64,000 nt of DNA from Paenibacillus sp. LS1 (GCF_026013365.1 NZ_JAPDOE010000002.1:930001-994000), one strand, 5' to 3'. Shown: positions 46,378-55,834, counted from the stretch's first letter. The notes: generated by a model not told the origin, from the letters alone. Program-made: numbers and translations.

Positions 46378-46430
46378 ATCTTTACTCTCCTTCTATCGCA
46401 GTATATATGTCACTTCTGCTTACAATTGAT

Positions 46431-46461
46431 AGTATAAAGTATGGAGTAACCCCATAGTAAA
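46431..46461 (-). promoter_or_regulatory. MerR-type promoter of the deiminase operon
   Basis: On the minus strand TTTACT (46461-46456), a 19-base spacer and TATACT (46436-46431). The spacer holds TATGGGGTTACTCCATA, a near-perfect dyad. An almost identical site precedes the M20-GyrI gene (48787-48817). Confidence 0.85.
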
Positions 46462-46474
46462 GAGGTGATTTCAA

Positions 46475-46495
46475 ATATGAGCAGTAAACACTAAA
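46475..46495 (+). pseudogene. Vestigial divergent MerR gene start
   Basis: Next to the operator, AAGAGGTGATTTCAAAT leads to ATGAGCAGTAAACACTAA, only five codons. The layout and sequence match the start of the real MerR gene at 57590 (AAGAGGTAATTATCCAT then ATGAATAGAAAACATGTA). This looks like the remnant of a second divergent MerR gene that was lost. Confidence 0.5.
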
Positions 46496-46846
46496 TTCCT
46501 TAAACAGTTCAATACTTTATACTTTGCAATTTCTAGCTTCGAGAACAATTTAAATTTTTAATTCCAAGATCGACTTTTAAGAAACAAAAAAACCGCCACC
46601 CTGTTAAAATGCCGGGAAGCGGCCTTAGATTACTGTTAGTATTGGGTATATCTTATAGTGGCAATTTCATGGAACAATTTTCAGGAATGGTAATTCCCTT
46701 TCCTACATAACGAAGCAGTCGCGTTTAATAACATCTTAAGGTAATGTGATTGGTATAACCAAAAGACTGCTGATCTCTTTTAAGACCACAGCCATTTGGT
46801 TATACCCTATTGATCAATGATTCAAAACTTTTACTTGTCTATAGGC
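46496..46846. other. Intergenic region with two hairpins
   Basis: No gene. It contains the terminator at 46593-46622 and a 12-bp perfect inverted repeat, GGTATAACCAAA (46752-46763) with TTTGGTTATACC (46795-46806), both downstream of the M20-GyrI gene. Confidence 0.6.
46593..46622 (-). terminator. Terminator after M20-GyrI gene
   Basis: CCGCCACCC / GGGAAGCGG stem with wobble pairs; the minus strand continues with GTTTTTTTG. Confidence 0.7.
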
Positions 46847-48646
46847 TTATTTAGGTGTAATAAGTTGCTGTAATTCGGTAGCCCAAAGTTCCCGTGGATT
46901 AGGATGGGCCACGATATAATACTCACGATATACCTCCTGCGGTCGGTAGCCATGTCTGCCTATCCATCGACGAAGTTTGTTCCAAGTTGCTTCGGTGGAT
47001 TCGGAACCACGGTGGACCGTCGTTACAGCCGATTCAAGACTAGGAAGTTCGATGACCTCATATCCTTCTCCAGAGACCACCTCTGGTCCGACAGGGTATG
47101 CGGCGGACACAATTAGTTCATATCCATTACCTTCCTCATCCTCTTCAAAGGTAGCAAGCGGCACGACACCGACACTCACCCCTGCTTCATTAAGGCTATA
47201 GTATAGCTGATCGAACAACGGCCCTATGATAGAATCGACGTCGTTGAAACTTTTTGCCTTTGCCGTAATTCGGGCAACGCGGAGAGACGGCAGCGATTTG
47301 ATTTCCGGTTTCTGGATAACTTTTTTCGTTTTTGTTTCAGATCCATTAGATTCTTCTGAACTGATTTCTTTTTTATCCATTCCATCTATTGGGCTTTGGT
47401 TAAGATACTGCACTGCCGCTAGTGCATGCGTACGGACAAGGTGAAGCAGTTCTTCTATTGCTACTGATTCGTTTGCTGCACTACACTCGCTTCCGTCCGG
47501 ACCATACCAAAAGGCCGGTGTTCCTCGGTAACGCCAATACCGGCAGTCCGAAATGGCTACATCGGGTACCATTTCCGGTTTGGCCCATCCTAAACCCATT
47601 ACCGTCTCCTGTAAGATTTGGGCCATCTCACTATCCGGATCAGAAACATCAGCCGAATCCACGCCTTCCAATTCAATTTCTGCTTCGGGGTAACGAGAGA
47701 TAATGTCTCTTGCTTTCGAGAAAACTACGTACGGATCAGCCCCGACCGGAAGAACTACTGATACCGAGAAATTACACTCAGGAGAGATGACACTCGGTGA
47801 ACTGCCTCCCTGAATTGTACCAACATTAACCGTAATTAACGGCAGAATACTAGCAGCCCCAGCGCCTCTTAGCTTATCGTAACGCTCATGACGTTGTGGA
47901 TCGGAGAGAATATCTGTGATGGAAGAAGGTACGTCTACCTTGATACCTTCCAACTCGTCAAGTTCACGTATAATGTCGGTAGCAATCCGGATCGAACTTT
48001 TACTTTCGTTTGGATATCCCGAGATGGCTCCTCGAGTCGCAACCCTAACAACAAATTGCATATAGCCTTTCGAAGCAAATGAAATAGTATCTGTTCCGGA
48101 TGGTTCGCCAGTTAGCACACAGTCTGCTTCCATCTCACTCTCGATCTGTTCAAACATGTAGCCGGTGCCGCGCCCGTAGCCGGTTTCTTCATCTGAGACG
48201 AGGGTAAGTGATAGTTTGCCCTTCAGTTGATCACGTAACTGAGATAGATAGGAATATGCAAACAGCATGGCTGTTACCCCTGCCTTCATGTCAGATGTAC
48301 CGCGTCCCCATACTCGTCCGTCTTCGACCTTTCCACTCCATGGATCATCTGTCCATCCAGGCTCATCGCCAGCGGGCAGTACATCGAGATGCCCGTTGAA
48401 CATCAGATGTCGACCCTCTTTGGGCATTTGAACTGAAGAAATGATGTTTGGCATGATCTCTTCTGCATTGACTTCCTTATACGTAAGCCCTTCAGCATCG
48501 AGGTGGCTCTGAATCAGTGCCATCGCCTGACGGGTATCTCCCGGAGGACTCGGTGTTTCACATTGAACGAGACGAGAGAAGAAATCGACGATCTTCTCCT
48601 CGTCACGCTCAACCCACTTCATAATTTGATCACGAATTTGCTCCAT
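46847..48646 (-). CDS. M20 metallohydrolase fused to GyrI-like ligand-binding domain
   Basis: A 599-residue two-domain protein. Residues 1-420 are an M20 hydrolase (GHLDVLP, GTSDMKAG, SDEETG) nearly the same as the one at 41874-43142. After a charged linker (about 421-445), residues 446-599 form a GyrI-like/AraC-effector domain: RVARITAKAKS, AVTTVHRGSESTEATWNKLR and the ending VAHPNPRELWATELQQLI. That domain binds drugs in BmrR, and stand-alone GyrI-like proteins can sequester or hydrolyse toxins. AAGGAG precedes the ATG. It has its own MerR-type promoter. Fusion of a hydrolase to a drug-binding domain suggests substrate capture or allosteric control. Confidence 0.85.
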   Translation of the reverse strand: MEQIRDQIMKWVERDEEKIVDFFSRLVQCETPSPPGDTRQAMALIQSHLDAEGLTYKEVNAEEIMPNIISSVQMPKEGRHLMFNGHLDVLPAGDEPGWTDDPWSGKVEDGRVWGRGTSDMKAGVTAMLFAYSYLSQLRDQLKGKLSLTLVSDEETGYGRGTGYMFEQIESEMEADCVLTGEPSGTDTISFASKGYMQFVVRVATRGAISGYPNESKSSIRIATDIIRELDELEGIKVDVPSSITDILSDPQRHERYDKLRGAGAASILPLITVNVGTIQGGSSPSVISPECNFSVSVVLPVGADPYVVFSKARDIISRYPEAEIELEGVDSADVSDPDSEMAQILQETVMGLGWAKPEMVPDVAISDCRYWRYRGTPAFWYGPDGSECSAANESVAIEELLHLVRTHALAAVQYLNQSPIDGMDKKEISSEESNGSETKTKKVIQKPEIKSLPSLRVARITAKAKSFNDVDSIIGPLFDQLYYSLNEAGVSVGVVPLATFEEDEEGNGYELIVSAAYPVGPEVVSGEGYEVIELPSLESAVTTVHRGSESTEATWNKLRRWIGRHGYRPQEVYREYYIVAHPNPRELWATELQQLITPK

Positions 48647-49162
48647 CTGAATTTTTCTCCTTTGTGTGCTGGATCAATCACAATATTAAGCTTTGCAACG
48701 CGTCCACACTACTTCTTTTTGATATTCATACTGACACTGACTTATAAGGACAATCCTGTCCCTAAGTGCTTGTCTGTACATTAAGTAGTGTAAAGTATGG
48801 AGTAACCCCATAGTAAAGAGAAAGTTTTAATTAAAATTAAACCGATTGAATCATTATACATAACTGGTGAATCACATTAGCAAATTTCCGAGTTACATAC
48901 TATTACATGCATTGCTGTATAACCGGCTAAAATTGATGCTCCATATCATACTAAGCTTTGAGAACTATAGTCTAAGAGCGGTATATAGATTTATAAAATA
49001 AGAAAACAAACCGTTCATTGTATGTCTTGTGTGAACTTTATTCCAATCAAAACTATCATTAGATTTGAATGTCGTTCCCTTTTCATCAAGACACAAAAAT
49101 TACAAGAGATCAACTTATAATGAAATAATATCCTACGCCTACTAATAAAGGAGTGAAGTTAA
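48647..49162. other. Intergenic region with MerR-type operator
   Basis: Apart from the promoter at 48787-48817, nothing is recognised up to the amidase start at 49163. Confidence 0.6.
48787..48817 (-). promoter_or_regulatory. MerR-type promoter of M20-GyrI gene
   Basis: TTTACT (48817-48812), a 19-base spacer and TACACT (48792-48787) on the minus strand, with the same TATGGGGTTACTCCATA dyad as at 46.44 kb. Confidence 0.85.
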
Positions 49163-51310
49163 ATGCGTAAACGAAGATTAACGGAGAAGATAGAGGTTGT
49201 TAAAAGCTGTTTTCCTAAATGGGTCACTGCTAGTATTATCCTTTCACTTATGGGAGTTTCGACTGGATATGCTGATTCACCTGTGACCAGCAAAAAAACT
49301 GCAGCACTCTTTACTTTCGAGTTACAAGAGGCCACGATTGATCAGATGCAAGATGCGATGAAATCAGGAGCGTTATCCAGTGTCGAACTCACCGCCTTGT
49401 ATCTAAACCGGGTTTTTGCCTATGATACCAACGGTATTCAGCTGAATTCTATCCCCGTTCTGAACCCTAATGTATTTAAAGAAGCAGCAGAGGCTGATCG
49501 GATGAGAGTTCATGGCATTACAACTGGGGCGTTGCAAGGCATCCCCTACACGGTTAAAGACAGCTACCAGGTGAAGGGCCTTACGGTTGCATCTGGATCT
49601 CCTGCATTTAAAAACCTGACGGCAAAGTACGATGCCTTTACTGTAGAAAAGATTCGTGAGTCCGGAGGGGTTCTCATAGGCAAGACAAATATGCCGCCAA
49701 TGGCTGCAGGGGGGATGCAACGGGGCGTATATGGTCGCGCAGAAAGTCCTTATAATAAGGATTATTTGGCTGCAGCTTGGTTCTCTGGTTCATCAAATGG
49801 TTCTGGCGTCTCAACAGCAGCCAACTTTGCCGCCTTCGGAATGGGTGAAGAGACCGTATCTTCTGGAAGATCACCGGCATCTAACAATGGTCTAATTGCC
49901 TATACTCCTTCCCGCGGTCTCATTTCTATTCGCGGTAATTGGCCCCTATTCCCCGTGCGTGATGTCGTTGTTCCACATACTAGAACAATGAAGGATATGT
50001 TTCGTTTGCTTGACATCATCGTTGTAGAAGATAAAATCACCAAAGGCGATTTCTGGCGCGATCAGAGTGCTGTACAACTCCCTTCCGTCAAAAGCGTACG
50101 CCCGAAATCCTATTCAGAACTACAAAATACCCAAGCATTGAGAGGCAAACGCATCGGCGTTCCAAAAATATATATTGGACAAGACTATGGCGGCACGGAC
50201 CCCATTAAAGTCAGGCCTTCTATTTTAGCTTTGTGGGAAGAAGCCGCAAAGGATTTAACTGCTCTTGGGGCTGAAATCATTGAAGTTGACTTCCCACTGC
50301 AGTCAAATGCCGAACAGGATCGGGTAACCTCTAAAACTCCTGAAGAGCGTGGTTTAATGCCTAAGAACTGGATCGATAACGAGTTTGGACTGCTTCATCC
50401 TTATGCTGCTGAAGAATTTCTCAAAAGTGTAGGAGATCCGAATTTTCCATCGTGGGCTAATATTGATCCTGTAACTGTATTTCCAAATCCGCCAGGTTCA
50501 GTAGACGCCAAACGGGACCGTGACCTTGCAGATTATGATGAGTTAATTGAGACGGTTAAAAAAGGAGTCACACCCTATAATCAAATTCCACAGTTTAACG
50601 AAGCACTCCAGGGACTAGAGAAAGTTCGTAAGATTGATTTTGAAGATTGGATGAAAGAGCATAACCTCGATTTCATTGCATTCCCGGCAAATTCAAACAT
50701 TGGTAAGGCAGATGCTGATGTGAATGAGACTTCTTATGAAGAAGCTTGGGAGAATGGAAACTTTTATTCCAATACAAATTATTTACTGCGGGAGTATGGG
50801 ATACCAAGTGTATCTGTAAGCATGGGTGTAATGAAGGATACCGGAATGCCGGTTAATCTGACCATGGCTGGTGCAGCATACAGTGACAATGATCTATTAC
50901 AATACGGTTACGCCTATGAGCAAGCGACCAAAAATCGCCCAATCGCAACGCGTACCCCTCCATTTGAAGATGAAGCCATTTCTTATAATTCGGAAAGAAC
51001 CCTTTTGCCCTCTAAGCGTAAGGAAAAAAATATCCCAATACTCACGCTAAATACTACGTTGAAAGAGAACAAACTTTCAATAAGCGGATCAGTTACTGAT
51101 CAAAGTCCTATTACACAGCTTCGAGTCTATGTGAATGGTATTCGTACTAGTATCAAAAATAATCAATCATCTTGGTCATCATCAATATCGGTAGACAAAT
51201 ACAAACAAGTTGGTGCATTTAAAGCAGATAATCTGTATGTCCTAGTCTTAGCTAAAGATATTCATGGTAACACATCAGCTAAGTTTACTACCGTTAGTTT
51301 GAGTCACTAG
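49163..51310 (+). CDS. Exported amidase-signature hydrolase
   Basis: A 715-residue protein. The N-terminus is positively charged with a hydrophobic segment (about 20-37, WVTASIILSLMGVSTGYA), a signal peptide. The amidase-signature domain covers about 50-610. The Lys is in YTVKDSYQV, the cis-Ser in SGSSNGSG and the nucleophile Ser in EETVSSGRSP. The last 90 residues look like an Ig-like/bacterial domain (LKENKLSISGSVTDQS). It hydrolyses amide bonds outside the membrane; substrate unknown. AAAGGAGTGA precedes the ATG. It converges on the two-component genes across a strong terminator. Confidence 0.83.
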   Translation: MRKRRLTEKIEVVKSCFPKWVTASIILSLMGVSTGYADSPVTSKKTAALFTFELQEATIDQMQDAMKSGALSSVELTALYLNRVFAYDTNGIQLNSIPVLNPNVFKEAAEADRMRVHGITTGALQGIPYTVKDSYQVKGLTVASGSPAFKNLTAKYDAFTVEKIRESGGVLIGKTNMPPMAAGGMQRGVYGRAESPYNKDYLAAAWFSGSSNGSGVSTAANFAAFGMGEETVSSGRSPASNNGLIAYTPSRGLISIRGNWPLFPVRDVVVPHTRTMKDMFRLLDIIVVEDKITKGDFWRDQSAVQLPSVKSVRPKSYSELQNTQALRGKRIGVPKIYIGQDYGGTDPIKVRPSILALWEEAAKDLTALGAEIIEVDFPLQSNAEQDRVTSKTPEERGLMPKNWIDNEFGLLHPYAAEEFLKSVGDPNFPSWANIDPVTVFPNPPGSVDAKRDRDLADYDELIETVKKGVTPYNQIPQFNEALQGLEKVRKIDFEDWMKEHNLDFIAFPANSNIGKADADVNETSYEEAWENGNFYSNTNYLLREYGIPSVSVSMGVMKDTGMPVNLTMAGAAYSDNDLLQYGYAYEQATKNRPIATRTPPFEDEAISYNSERTLLPSKRKEKNIPILTLNTTLKENKLSISGSVTDQSPITQLRVYVNGIRTSIKNNQSSWSSSISVDKYKQVGAFKADNLYVLVLAKDIHGNTSAKFTTVSLSH

Positions 51311-51342
51311 CTGAATTGTACGGTCGAAATCCCTTTTAGCGT

Positions 51343-51388
51343 AAAGTAATTGAGAGACCTGACATTTGTCAGGTCTCTCAATTACTTT
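51343..51388. terminator. Perfect 22-bp bidirectional terminator
   Basis: AAAGTAATTGAGAGACCTGA with its exact complement forms a 22-bp stem with a two-base centre between the amidase (+) and sensor kinase (-) genes. Confidence 0.85.
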
Positions 51389-51395
51389 CTTATCC

Positions 51396-53150
51396 CTATA
51401 CTCTTTCTAATGTAAACCAAAAACACACACCATTAACCGTATTAGATACACCGTAGGTTTGGCCATGCTCTTCCACAATTTGCTTCACAATGGCAAGACC
51501 TAGACCTGAGCCATTTATATTTCGGTTTCTACCCTCTGTCACTTGATAAAACCGGTCCCATATTAGGTTTAGATGCTCTTCAGGTATTGGAGTCCCCTGA
51601 TTCTGTACGCTGATTCGTATGGTTCCGATTGTAAGCTCTTCAACTCGTATAGTAATTATACTTCCAGGGGAAGCATACCGGATTGCATTACTTGACAGAT
51701 TTAACATTACACGCTCCACAAGTGAAGGATCGGCATACACCATATAGTCACGCTTCATTTGCAAAGTAAGGCGGAGATGCGTTTCTGATAGACGAGCTTC
51801 CATCAGTCTGCATATGCGTTCCATAATCTCAAGCAAATGAAATTCATCAGGTTGAAAAAAGTTCATTGCAGAATCATACCGTACTAGCATCAGCATGTTC
51901 AGGATTAGTGTTTCCATCCGTTCGCACTCATCGATAATCGTTTCGGTATACAATTCTCTCCTTTCTTCAGCTACACGATCTCTCAGCCCTTCAGCGTAAC
52001 TTCGAATAATAGACAGTGGTGTTTTAAGCTCATGGGAAATATCAGAAATGAATGCCTGTTGTATACGTTCAACTTCTTCCTTTAGCTCAATGTCCGATTG
52101 TAACTGGCTGTTCATGGCTCGCAGCTTTAATAAAGCTGCACCTAACTTCAATGCTAGACTGTTGAGGTTTCGTGACAGTACCCCAAATTCATCTTTACGT
52201 TGCAACGGCTTCGTGGCTGTGAAATCCATACGCTCTAATCGAATGGCCATATCATTGATGGATAGCAACGGTTTTGCAACGATTCGCGAATAAAATATGG
52301 AAAGAAAAACTATAAGGATAATCCCTATAAAACCGAAGTAAAGATAATAGATTTTCAGTGACGCATATGTAGCTTCTAATTCAGCCACAGAAGAGACAAC
52401 CAATACGATGCTTAATAAGGTGTCGTTCTGCATGATAGGGTGAAGCAGAATTAGGTTTTCAGCGTTACTCCAAAATTCAACCCATTCCTTCGTTATTGTA
52501 TGACCTGATTCAAGCGTTCGCAACTCTGCATTGGTCAACGGAAAGTTGCCTGTGATTGCAAAGTTTAATACCCCCTCACGTATATTCCACTGATCCACTC
52601 GCGGCAAAACAATATAACTAATCTTACCAGTAAGTTTCTGCATACTTGTGAGTGAGTGTTCTGCTTTCCTGGATATTGCAGCACCGTGATTTTTAGTGAT
52701 TTGTGTTGAATAGAACAGTTCTTCATTCCCCTCATACTGAAACAAGCCGGTTACAGAAATAGTATCCCCGACCTTCAATCCTGCATGTAATAAGTCCTCA
52801 GAATGCGGGTACATATACAAAGGTATTGCAATGACTTGTCCGTTCGCTAATGTGATATCAATTTTAAACGGATTATCAAACAGATAGTTTCCGTTACGAT
52901 CCAAAACAGCAATCTGCGCCTCATTTTGGTTCATAAAATGCGAGACCACGCCAATCCTTTCAGCGTCATCCTTCTTGCTTTCATACTCCTCTGCAAATGC
53001 TGTTGTATTCGCCCTAAGTGCTTTGAATTCTCTATGTTTATAGAAATCTTCGAAGAACAAAAGCTGCCCTACTGACATGAGGAGAAATAGAACAATAAAA
53101 ACAAAGGAAGTCAGGAAGAAAAGCTTAACTACCACTCTTCTACCTTTCAT
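51396..53150 (-). CDS. Sensor histidine kinase
   Basis: A 584-residue membrane kinase. TM1 is at about 9-30, an extracellular sensor domain at about 31-262, TM2 at about 266-288, and HAMP at about 290-345. Then come HisKA with the phospho-acceptor H373 (SDISHELKTPLS) and HATPase_c with NLSSNAIRYA and GSGLGLAIVKQ. It overlaps the response regulator gene by ATGA. The large extracytoplasmic domain suggests it senses a compound outside the cell, perhaps the substrate or product of the secreted deiminase or amidase on either side. Confidence 0.9.
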   Translation of the reverse strand: MKGRRVVVKLFFLTSFVFIVLFLLMSVGQLLFFEDFYKHREFKALRANTTAFAEEYESKKDDAERIGVVSHFMNQNEAQIAVLDRNGNYLFDNPFKIDITLANGQVIAIPLYMYPHSEDLLHAGLKVGDTISVTGLFQYEGNEELFYSTQITKNHGAAISRKAEHSLTSMQKLTGKISYIVLPRVDQWNIREGVLNFAITGNFPLTNAELRTLESGHTITKEWVEFWSNAENLILLHPIMQNDTLLSIVLVVSSVAELEATYASLKIYYLYFGFIGIILIVFLSIFYSRIVAKPLLSINDMAIRLERMDFTATKPLQRKDEFGVLSRNLNSLALKLGAALLKLRAMNSQLQSDIELKEEVERIQQAFISDISHELKTPLSIIRSYAEGLRDRVAEERRELYTETIIDECERMETLILNMLMLVRYDSAMNFFQPDEFHLLEIMERICRLMEARLSETHLRLTLQMKRDYMVYADPSLVERVMLNLSSNAIRYASPGSIITIRVEELTIGTIRISVQNQGTPIPEEHLNLIWDRFYQVTEGRNRNINGSGLGLAIVKQIVEEHGQTYGVSNTVNGVCFWFTLERV

Positions 53151-53830
53151 AACTTCACCGCAAATTTATACCCATATCGGGGTACAGTTTGAATTAAATC
53201 AGCTTCATCACCGATTTTGGCGCGCAATCGTTTAATTTGTGTGTCCACTACTCTAATATCGCCATCAAAATTATAACCCCAGATTTGATTGAGTATTGAT
53301 TCGCGACTTAGTACAATCCCACGATTTTTAATGAAATATAATAATATGTCAAATTCTTTCGGACCCAAAGATACGATCTTCCCGTTCACTTCTACTTCAT
53401 GTGCCAAGCTATTTATCGCCAGACGGGTTCCTGTTATAGCGGTTTTGCTTGCAGAAAAGACACCATCTATACGATCTAAGAGAGAGTTAGCCTTGGCTAC
53501 GAGTACCTTAGGACTAAAAGGCTTACCAATATAATCATCAGAGCCCATTTCATATCCTCGGAGCTTGTCCTCATCCTCAGCTTTAGAAGTCAGCACAATA
53601 ATTGGAATGTTGGATTCCCGTCTTATTGTACGGCATAGATCCCAACCATCCATAACAGGCATCAAGATATCAGTTATCACCAAATCGATTTCATTTTCCG
53701 CTAACCGCTCAATGGCATCTCGGCCATTTTCCGCTTCGACAACATACCAATTCGCTTGTGAAAAGTAATCTGTAATGACCATTCTTAGTCTTGCTTCATC
53801 TTCAACAATTAGTAAAGTTCGCTTTCTCAT
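53147..53830 (-). CDS. OmpR-family response regulator
   Basis: A 227-residue regulator. The receiver domain has the acidic pocket (E10-D11), the phospho-Asp D54 (VITDILMP) and a Lys near 103 (IGKPFSPK). The C-terminal winged helix is of OmpR/PhoB type (LGPKEFDILLYF, YGYKFAVKL). The ATG at 53830 after GGGAGG is preferred over an ATG at 53845 that overlaps that site. It is coupled to the kinase downstream. Two CCACAA repeats 11 bases apart sit next to the -10 of the divergent secreted deiminase gene, its likely target. Confidence 0.9.
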   Translation of the reverse strand: MRKRTLLIVEDEARLRMVITDYFSQANWYVVEAENGRDAIERLAENEIDLVITDILMPVMDGWDLCRTIRRESNIPIIVLTSKAEDEDKLRGYEMGSDDYIGKPFSPKVLVAKANSLLDRIDGVFSASKTAITGTRLAINSLAHEVEVNGKIVSLGPKEFDILLYFIKNRGIVLSRESILNQIWGYNFDGDIRVVDTQIKRLRAKIGDEADLIQTVPRYGYKFAVKL

Positions 53831-53863
53831 TTCATTGCCTCCCATAACGGTAGACTCAGGATG

Positions 53864-54006
53864 TTGTGGTACATTTTATTACACAAATTTCGAATAAACA
53901 AGATAAAATTAAAAGCACATTATATTAAATGAGAAATACAAGTCAGTTTACATGCCACAAAAATGCCACAACAGCAAATTATAATCTACATTATCACACG
54001 TTGTGG
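53864..54006 (+). promoter_or_regulatory. Regulator boxes and promoter before secreted deiminase
   Basis: TTGTGG at 53864-53869, CCACAA at 53955-53960 and again at 53966-53971 (an 11-base period, as for OmpR-type dimers), and TTGTGG at 54001-54006. A TATAAT box (53980-53985) follows the direct repeat, so the repeat occupies the -35 position, where an activator would bind. Confidence 0.65.
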
Positions 54007-54029
54007 TAATCCAACATACGGAGGTTCTT

Positions 54030-55313
54030 ATGAAAAGAGTTATACATTCAATGCTAACTGTAGGTGTAGTCAGTGCATTATGCTTCCCAAATGTACTTCA
54101 TGCACAAGAGAACCTGGCCGATTATAAGCCAATGTCTATTTCAAAACGATCTAATTTCGGCTACACTTACCCTGCTGAATGGGAAAAGCAGAAATCAGTA
54201 TGGCTGGCATGGTCAGGAATACGTGATGCAAATAAAGTATCTGTTCAGATTATTGCTGCACTTCATCAGAATGTTCGCATCGACCTCATTATCAAAGACA
54301 AGGCAGCTCAGAAAGAAGCTGTTACTTGGTTGAAATCCTATAATATCGATCAATCCAAGGTGAAGTTTCATATCTATGAAGGGGCGGATATATTTATCCG
54401 TGACCCAGGACCCCTCTTCTTGAAAACCGCTGATGGAAAACCTCTAATTGCTGATTTTAACTGGAATGGTTACGGAATTGAAACAACAAGATCCCCCTAT
54501 GCACTTTCACTTGGGGGTATCGATAAATTAATGGCTAAAAAACTAGGAATTAAAACTATTACCTCCAGTGCTGTCGCAGAAGGCGGGGGGCTAGAAGTAA
54601 ATGGAGAGGGAGCTCTTCTCACCTTCAAAGATACGGCCTTACAACGGAACCCTGGAAAAACCCTTGCGGAAATTGAATCGGAATATCTGCGAATGTATGG
54701 ACAAAAGAAGGTGATTTGGCTGGAAAGAAGTCCATTACAGGATCGCAGATCACCAGATGACAAACCATTAATAGACAACTACTTCGGCGCAGGAGCAAAC
54801 GGACACGTAGATGAAGTGGCTAGGTTTATCAACCCAAACACCGTGCTTGTTGCTGCGTATCCTAAATCTGCCTTAAGTAGTCACCCGCTAGCAAAGTCTG
54901 ATTATCAAGTTTATGAGGAAGTAGCCGAAACGTTGCGTAACGCAACAGATGCTAACGGGAAACCTCTTACCGTTATACAAGTAGAAAATCCTGATTTAGC
55001 TCATTTTTGGAAGGAAAGTACGGTCCCGAATAACGATGTTTATTATCAGCAGTTCGGCATCAACCCAGGAGAAACCATTTATCAAGTTCCAGCTGTCAGC
55101 TATATGAACTTTCTTATCTCTAATCAGGTAGTTCTTATTCCAAAATATTGGAAGAAAGGGTTGCCGGAGAGTATCAAGAATTTGGATAATCAATTCAAGA
55201 AATTAATGCAGTCTTCTTTCCCAGGATACAAGATTGTCCAAATTGACCCACTAGCCGTTAATTTTATGGGAGGCGGCATGCACTGTATCACTCAACAAAT
55301 GCCGACATACTAA
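54030..55313 (+). CDS. Secreted agmatine-deiminase-like enzyme
   Basis: A 427-residue peptidylarginine-deiminase/agmatine-deiminase-family protein with a signal peptide (KRVIHSMLTVGVV, cleavage near LHAQE). Catalytic blocks are IRDPGPLFL, AEGGGLEV, NGHVDEVARF and the Cys in GGGMHCITQQMP. The ATG at 54030 follows GGAGG by 5 bases. It would hydrolyse a guanidino group outside the cytoplasm, which is unusual because agmatine deiminase is normally cytoplasmic. It is divergent from the two-component system and preceded by CCACAA repeats. It differs clearly from the copy at 45124-46377. Confidence 0.82.
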   Translation: MKRVIHSMLTVGVVSALCFPNVLHAQENLADYKPMSISKRSNFGYTYPAEWEKQKSVWLAWSGIRDANKVSVQIIAALHQNVRIDLIIKDKAAQKEAVTWLKSYNIDQSKVKFHIYEGADIFIRDPGPLFLKTADGKPLIADFNWNGYGIETTRSPYALSLGGIDKLMAKKLGIKTITSSAVAEGGGLEVNGEGALLTFKDTALQRNPGKTLAEIESEYLRMYGQKKVIWLERSPLQDRRSPDDKPLIDNYFGAGANGHVDEVARFINPNTVLVAAYPKSALSSHPLAKSDYQVYEEVAETLRNATDANGKPLTVIQVENPDLAHFWKESTVPNNDVYYQQFGINPGETIYQVPAVSYMNFLISNQVVLIPKYWKKGLPESIKNLDNQFKKLMQSSFPGYKIVQIDPLAVNFMGGGMHCITQQMPTY

Positions 55314-55834
55314 GCAAAAACTAGAAACACAATTTGCAGGGGTTTCGTAGCTAATCTTTAAGTTCAAATCACCAGAAGAAAATAACGAATCTAATTTCAT
55401 TCAGAAATATGAATACAAGATATCAGCTTTTAGAGCTTGAAAACAAATTAACACATGAATCTTTAACCTAAGATGGATATATTCTAATAAACAATAAGCT
55501 ATATGTTCATTAGAAAAACAGCGACAAGCTTGGTAATAAATACATGCGCCGCTGTTTTTCTGTACTTAATTGATTCTATTAAAGTTCAGGTAACCATTTC
55601 AAGTGAATTATTCAGACCACAGTAATATCAAATAAATCGATATTTCACTCGACATTTATGTAATTAATATATTGTTCCACTCTTTAACTATGTGTGACTA
55701 CTTTATTGATTTTATGTATAAGTGTTATAAGTCATCCACAAAATAACCGTAGTGCTCATCTAGAAGTACTATATAATTAAGCAAGAGGATACATTGCTTC
55801 AAGTTCTAAATTTAGCATAAAGGAAAGTGATACA
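55314..55834. other. Intergenic region with terminator-like hairpin
   Basis: No gene. AGAAAAACAGCG (55512-55523) pairs with CGCTGTTTTTCT (55550-55561), which can end the deiminase transcript. A TATAAT-like box lies near 55770 before the HxlR gene. Confidence 0.6.
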
